Positions 59,077 through 64,000 of a DNA stretch of 64,000 nt are shown one piece after another. Under the pieces are notes generated by a model, which did not search any database, was not told the DNA's origin, and saw only the letters and a list, made by a program, of their open reading frames with translations. Origin of the DNA: Corylus avellana (Eukaryota; Streptophyta; Magnoliopsida; Fagales; Betulaceae); NCBI RefSeq assembly GCF_901000735.1, contig NC_081541.1, forward strand, positions 35,730,060 to 35,794,059, in the 5' to 3' direction. A program made the translations under genes and the position numbers. Every line of letters begins with the position of its first letter. Position 1 is the stretch's first letter.

Positions 59077-61013
59077 GAATAATTCTAAAAGTTCCTCTTG
59101 TGTCATTCCAATAATGATGTGACTATTAAAATTACCATTGGACTTGTGATTGATCATTATTATATTTTGATCAAATGATAATTTTAATAGCTACATTATT
59201 CTTGGGGAGACTCAAGAGGGACTTGTAGCATTACTCATATAGATATATATGAGTAATGCTACAAGTCCCTCTTGTATCCCTCTAAGAATAATGTGACTAT
59301 TAAAATCATCATTGAACTTGTGATTAATCATTATTTGACTTTAATCAAATGGTGATTTTAATAGCCACATTATTTTTGAAGATTCTATATATATAGGCGG
59401 TTAGCGATTAATGGTTTTGAAAAAACCTAAAACTGCTAACCGTAACTGTCTAGGCGATTAGTGGTTTTTGCTAACTGCCTTCAAAAGCGATTAGCGGTTA
59501 GTGTGTTTAGCGGTTAGTTGGCGGTTATTATAACCGCCCGCCTTTTCACCCCGGCCACTCCCTTTTTTTTTTATATAAAAATATATATATATTATTAATT
59601 TTTACGTTTTTAATTTCTTTAATTTTTAAGTTTTATATTAAAAGTGACACAGGATGTCATTTTATTGGCCCTGACAAAACACCTAATAGAATTCGTCAAA
59701 TGTATTGACTAAATTTGATGGTATAGACTAATTAAATTTATTTTTTGCATATCACATGAACCTTTGTGTTAATTTTGATATTATATAAAGCTAATTATAA
59801 ATCAAGTAAATCCCATGTGGATTAGGATCCCCTCAAATTGCTTCCAAATTCAAGATTATCTTATTATTAAATCCTAGTTCATTGAGACATTAAAGTTTTA
59901 TTAACTTTAACATTATTTTGTGTAACATCTCGTAGGTTGTGGATTGTTAGATGTAAAGTATGGCTAGGATTTAATAATAAGAGAATTTCAAATTTGGAAG
60001 AAATTTGAGGAGATTCTGATCCATATACCGATTTTGAATTTTTGCCCTTAATTGTATACGTGATTAGGGGTGTCAACCCGATCCCGATTCCCAGTTAACC
60101 GGGTCCCGATTAATCGGCCTGTTCCGGTTTGTACCCGGTTATCCGAACCGAGTAACCAGTTTTAAAAAAAATTGTATTTTGGACTTATTTTATATATTAA
60201 GCATAAAATAAGCCCATTTTTTGCACACAGTTGGCCTATTTTTTTAAAAAAAAATTAGCCTTTTTGTCCAACTAAATTGGGTTTTGTTGTGATTGTTCCA
60301 AATAAGTAAAAAATAAAAAAGCTCAAAAATTCTAAAAAATCAATGTTTTTGCCTATATGGGTCTTAAAAATAAAAATTTAATTTTTTTAAATGCCCTAAA
60401 AATCATTTTAAAAGCTTACCTAATTGGCTAATACTTAATATATGTAAACAAATTAACCAAGAACAAAAAGAGATATCTCCTCACAACTACAAACCTAAAG
60501 AAAACAATAAAAATAAGTATTTAAACAAACCAACAACAAGAAGAAATATCCCATACTACAACAATTCACACCCCCCCACCCACTCCCCCCCCAAAAAAAA
60601 AAATCAATAAAACAAGTATTTAAATAAACTACTAACTAAAAGAAATACCCCCTTACAATAAAAATAGTTCATAAACATATTACAAACACAATGAAACCTA
60701 AACTAAAAACTAAGCTAAAAACTAAACTAAACACTAAAAAGTAAAAATAAAAGCAAATATATATATATTTTTTATATATATATAATATTATATACATATA
60801 TGCACCAGGTTAGCAGTTATAATTGGTTATTGGTTGGTGAATCGGTTATAACCGACCTGCTTGAACACCGCTAAAAATTTGAACCAGAACCGAGGTCTCC
60901 TTGATTTTTTCCAACCGGCCCGGTTCGTGTCCCATTTTTCTGATATTTTTTGACACCCCTATACTTGATATTATATCATTAAAATCTTTAGTTTGGGAAG
61001 TGGGTGCATTTGA
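57321..61013. other. Block C equivalent of the repeat-rich intergenic DNA
   Basis: Same content as 45554-49246: foldback element 58755-59554 with the nested palindromic MITE pair (59078-59397), and the hAT-like element 60065-60961 with its TACGTGAT/TACTTGAT flanks. Nothing additional was seen. Confidence 0.8.
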
Positions 61014-61946
61014 ATTGGGCCTCCAATCAAAAATCCCTGTTTGGGCCTTGAAATATGTAATTCAATAAACTGGCGGAAAAGCAGTGGAACCGGCTATAGC
61101 CAATAAACCGGTTACGACGAATGACCGGCTCAAAGTCCTTTAGGTTTCATTAAAAGAGCAGTGTTTCAATCTGTGTACAACAATTATACTCCTCTAAATA
61201 TTGAAATTATCGGTGATGACGATGACATCTTATTTGTTTAATAGCCACATTTATTCTTCTTCTTCTTCTTCTGGTGCATTGGCAGTGGCCGATTGGTTCA
61301 TTCAGTAACGAAGACGAGCTAAAGCTATTGAGGTAAAGATAGAGTATTCACTTTTATGGGTTTTTTTATTTTTATTTTTTATTTTTAAAAGGTTTAACAT
61401 TAGAATGAATGCGACTCCGTATGTATTTTTATTGGTTAGCTTCGCCAGATTTCCATCTCTCGGGTGTGCCACTCCTACCCCTTGTTTGTTTGATTGAATA
61501 GCCTTCCAAATCTCGTATGTATGTATTTCAGCTTCCGTTACTTTTGAATAGCGGGACAAATCCGTTCTTCATTTTTCATTATGCAGAATCAATTGTTGTT
61601 GGGTTTTCTTTCTGTAACCTCTGTTTATTCATTCACTTATTTAGTTGTTTTCTTCTTCATATCTACCAAACCTACTATCAAAATCTTGTCTGATACAAGA
61701 TTCTTCTAATCCCTTCTGTATATGCTTTTGTTTTGAATTATAAATCGGATATTATTCCTCACTTCTTCTTCTTCTTCTTCTCTCTCTCTTTCTCCCTTTC
61801 TCTAATTTTAAATATTATTTTTTTCGTTTTTGTTTTGGTGCTTGTAGGCCACTTTTACAAAGAAATCATCTTTCGGGTTGTTTGACTTATAGGAGATCAG
61901 TTGCCATTAACATTAAGACAAAGAGTTGACATATATATATATATAT

Positions 61947-62474
61947 ATGGATTCTGGAGGAAATTCCCTACCTTCTGGGGCTGATGGGGTGAAGAGAAAA
62001 GTGAGTTATTTCTACGACCCAGAGGTTGGCAATTACTATTATGGGCAGGGTCATCCTATGAAGCCACATAGAATCAGAATGACACATGCTCTTCTTGCGC
62101 ACTATGGATTGCTTCAGCACATGCAGGTTCTCAAGCCATTTCCTGCCAGAGATCGGGACCTTTGCCGCTTCCATGCTGATGATTATGTATCATTCCTGAG
62201 GAGTATTACACCCGAAACACAGCAGGATCAGCTCAGGCAACTCAAGCGCTTCAATGTTGGTGAAGATTGCCCCGTTTTTGATGGTCTCTACTCCTTCTGT
62301 CAAACATATGCTGGTGGTTCAGTTGGTGGTTCAGTCAAGTTAAATCATGGTCTCTGCGATATTGCTGTAAACTGGGCTGGGGGGCTGCATCATGCTAAGA
62401 AGTGCGAGGCCTCTGGATTTTGCTATGTGAATGATATTGTCCTCGCAATTCTGGAGCTTCTTAAACAGCACGAG
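61947..62474 (+). CDS. HDA19: HDA19-type histone deacetylase, first coding exon (3' partial)
   Basis: One coding exon of 176 codons ends at ...LELLKQHE with donor GTTTGT; the remaining exons lie beyond the window or in the gap. It is a class I (RPD3-like) zinc-dependent deacetylase: [20 protein letters not shown], then [17 protein letters not shown], the catalytic-site histidine pair H148-H149 in GGLHHAKK, and GFCYVND. Text is almost identical to Arabidopsis HDA19, closer than to HDA6. HDA19 acts in nuclear corepressor complexes that remove histone acetyl groups. The start at 61947 is chosen because the family begins MD(T/S)GGNSL. A probable leader intron is 61333-61847. The rest of the catalytic domain cannot be checked here. 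Confidence 0.93.
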
Positions 62475-62864
62475 GTTTGTCTAGTGTGACCGTATCCTAA
62501 TCCTGTTTTTTCTTTGATTTAAGCAGGAGCCTGCTCAAATATCTTGTTCAATGATATACTTTTGCTCACCAATGCTTTATTCTAACTTCATTGGGTTTAA
62601 GCTGTTTGTAGAGGAAATACACGGATCATTGTATACTTCTAAGTCCAACATTTAATAATTCTTTCTATAAGTAAACCCTGACCAATAGGTAAACCCACTA
62701 AACAAATTCCCAACTCAACCAATTAGCTGCTGGCCAAAGTATTAAGTTTCAATTCTTGGACCCATGATGATACTTTATGAGAAAACACCCGAGTCTAAAA
62801 AATCTTAAGTGGAAACCACCCACTCTATTTTTCGTAATGACAATGTTAATTTTATCATCATGAT

Positions 62865-63488
62865 TGTAATACTTTGGTCTCAAATTGAGAAGATAAGGAA
62901 TAGCCTTTTGGGGCATTTCTTTGTATACGTCCTGTGTACTAGGGTTGTGCCCCTTTGCGCTTTTCAATAAATTACTTATTTATATATAAGGAAGAAAGAA
63001 GATAAGGAGTAGACCACATAGAGTGGGTGGTTTATAAAGATAGTCATGAGTATTAAGTTTCAGATTGCTTAGTTATTAGGTGAATTTGAGCTTCATAAAT
63101 GATTATATGAAGCTTCAAATTGACTAATTCTTTTGGGATGATAGCACATATGTGGCTAGCACTTTTTTTTTTTTGCGTCGTTACAAATGGTATTAAAACT
63201 ATCTAGTAACGTCATGTGGTACTTGAGCACTGCATGATGTGGTCCTGATGGGAACGTCAAGGGTTTAAGGAAGAGAGTTTGTGACACCCCGATCTTACAT
63301 TGGGAAGGTGAGGAGTATACCATATAGAGTGGATGGTTTATAAAGATAGTTATGAGTGCTAAGTCCCACATTGCTTAGTTACTAAGTGAAATTAAGCTTT
63401 ATAAAGGATTTTAGGGAAATTTTAAATTGACTAGTCTTTTTGGGGTGATAGCGCAGATATAGACAAAGCTTTTCATTGGGTCGTTACA
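62865..63488 (+). mobile_element. TRIM retrotransposon with perfect 5-bp target duplication, HDA19 intron
   Basis: LTRs 62865-63185 and 63280-63488 belong to the same family as those in the PHOT2 intron (TGTAA/TGTGACACC start, GTTACA end, shared CATAGAGTG and TTTTGGGRTGATAGCRCA blocks). Primer-binding-like TGGTATTAAAACT (63188-63200) follows the left LTR and a purine tract (AAGGAAGAGAG) precedes the right. ATGAT flanks both sides (62860-62864 and 63489-63493). The left LTR is about 110 bp longer because of a nested LINE tail. Confidence 0.9.
62888..63008 (+). mobile_element. 5'-truncated LINE insertion nested in the TRIM left LTR
   Basis: AGAAGATAAGGA occurs at 62888-62899 and 62997-63008 as a target duplication. 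Between them is about 95 bp including GTCCTGTGTACTAGGG, GCCCCTTTGCGCTTTTCAA and TAAATTACTTATTTATATAT, the typical 3' end of plant L1-type LINEs. Removing it restores the LTR to the length of its partner, so the LINE came after the TRIM. Confidence 0.82.
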
Positions 63489-63838
63489 ATGATAATGACA
63501 ACGACGACTATGATTCCTGCTGCTCCCTATTACTTGTCAAATATAGTGATAATAGCAGAATTGTCTTTCACAATCACCTAGTTGATCCCAAGATTACAAG
63601 CCTCCTCTGCTATGGTGACAATCCCAAAATCTCTTTACGGTCATCCCTTGAGCCATAGTCTTAAATGGTAATAGATTAAGTTTCAAATGGTCTTGAAAGA
63701 TAACCCATTGTGATGCTGCCATAGCCGTTATGTGAGCATCTCTCATTGTTTTGGTAAACAATATATCGACCATATAACTTTGATTGGAAAGAACACACAT
63801 AAGGTGCATTTATATGTACTAGGGCCAATGGAACTTTC

Positions 63839-63938
63839 NNNNNNNNNNNNNNNNNNNNNNNNNNNNNNNNNNNNNNNNNNNNNNNNNNNNNNNNNNNNNN
63901 NNNNNNNNNNNNNNNNNNNNNNNNNNNNNNNNNNNNNN
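63839..63938. other. Assembly gap, 100 N
   Basis: Exactly 100 N, inside HDA19 intron 1. The right flank is not intron DNA but a further copy of the reductase upstream region. Confidence 0.99.
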
Positions 63939-64000
63939 TAGGTTTGTCCTATGTTTTTTTTCTCTTGGTGAGTGAAAAGGGAGGAGAGAGAAAATTAATT
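63939..64000. repeat. Start of a fourth copy of the reductase upstream region
   Basis: The 62 bases match block A from 46247 (TAGGTTTGTCCTATG, then GAGAGAAAATTAATT). They follow block A, not block B, which has TTCTATG and AATTAATATT here. This is another contig end placed out of order. Confidence 0.85.

Larger units (their letters stand above)
54187..62116. repeat. Assembly block C, near-identical copy of 42420-50349
   Basis: The offset is constant at 11767 across the block. Block C continues past the point where block A stops and supplies the rest of the HDA19 first coding exon, so it is the better version of the locus. Confidence 0.92.
62475..63838 (+). other. HDA19 intron 1 (partial)
   Basis: No further HDA19 exon was found between the donor at 62475 and the gap. 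The interval contains a TRIM retrotransposon (62865-63488) carrying a LINE tail. The rest is unremarkable AT-rich DNA. Confidence 0.65.

Noticed and set aside
1..64000. A previously undescribed multi-gene system
   Set aside because: All confident genes belong to well-known plant families with unrelated roles, and their proximity shows no functional logic. The unusual content is in repeats and in the assembly.

Overview
This is plant nuclear DNA: AT-rich, intron-dense, full of small retrotransposons and foldback elements. Every confident gene is a conserved land-plant family. Protein similarity and repeat style suggest a woody eudicot; Fagales is a guess from the repeats. No prokaryotic feature, CRISPR array or new defence-like system was seen.

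Layout. (1) 1-13777, + strand: 3' 14 exons of a sorting-nexin-like gene (PXA, PX and C-terminal nexin domains); its 5' end lies outside the window. Its 5.8-kb intron 11 holds a decayed LINE. (2) 15752-18202, +: complete AP-1 adaptor sigma subunit, 7 exons, 161 aa, with a U6 snRNA retropseudogene in intron 1. (3) 19762-40832, -: complete phototropin-2 (LOV1, LOV2, AGC kinase), 22 exons, 975 aa. Its introns carry tandem TRIM retrotransposons, a second TRIM family, a SINE, a LINE tail and foldback elements. (4) 43601-45553, -: CCR-like/phenylacetaldehyde-reductase-like short-chain dehydrogenase, 6 exons, 330 aa, one GC-AG intron. (5) From 50180, +: 5' end of an HDA19-type histone deacetylase, cut by an assembly gap and seen again with its full first coding exon at 61947-62474.

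The right third needs care. Three runs of exactly 100 N (50350-50449, 54087-54186, 63839-63938) separate near-identical blocks: 42420-50349 and 54187-62116 match with a constant offset of 11767. Block 50450-54086 is a slightly diverged version of 43560-47230, and 63939-64000 starts another copy at the equivalent of 46247. The simplest reading is unmerged overlapping contigs or haplotigs, so the true order is probably PHOT2 - reductase - HDA19, one copy each. Three reductase copies should not be counted as a gene family expansion.

The genes do not form a pathway. Two act in endomembrane trafficking (sorting nexin, AP-1), one in blue-light sensing, one in carbonyl reduction of small metabolites, one in chromatin. 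AP-1 sigma and PHOT2 are convergent; the reductase and HDA19 are divergent across about 4 kb of repeats. Exon joins were worked out by reading splice sites and frame by eye; no alignment or transcript evidence was available.
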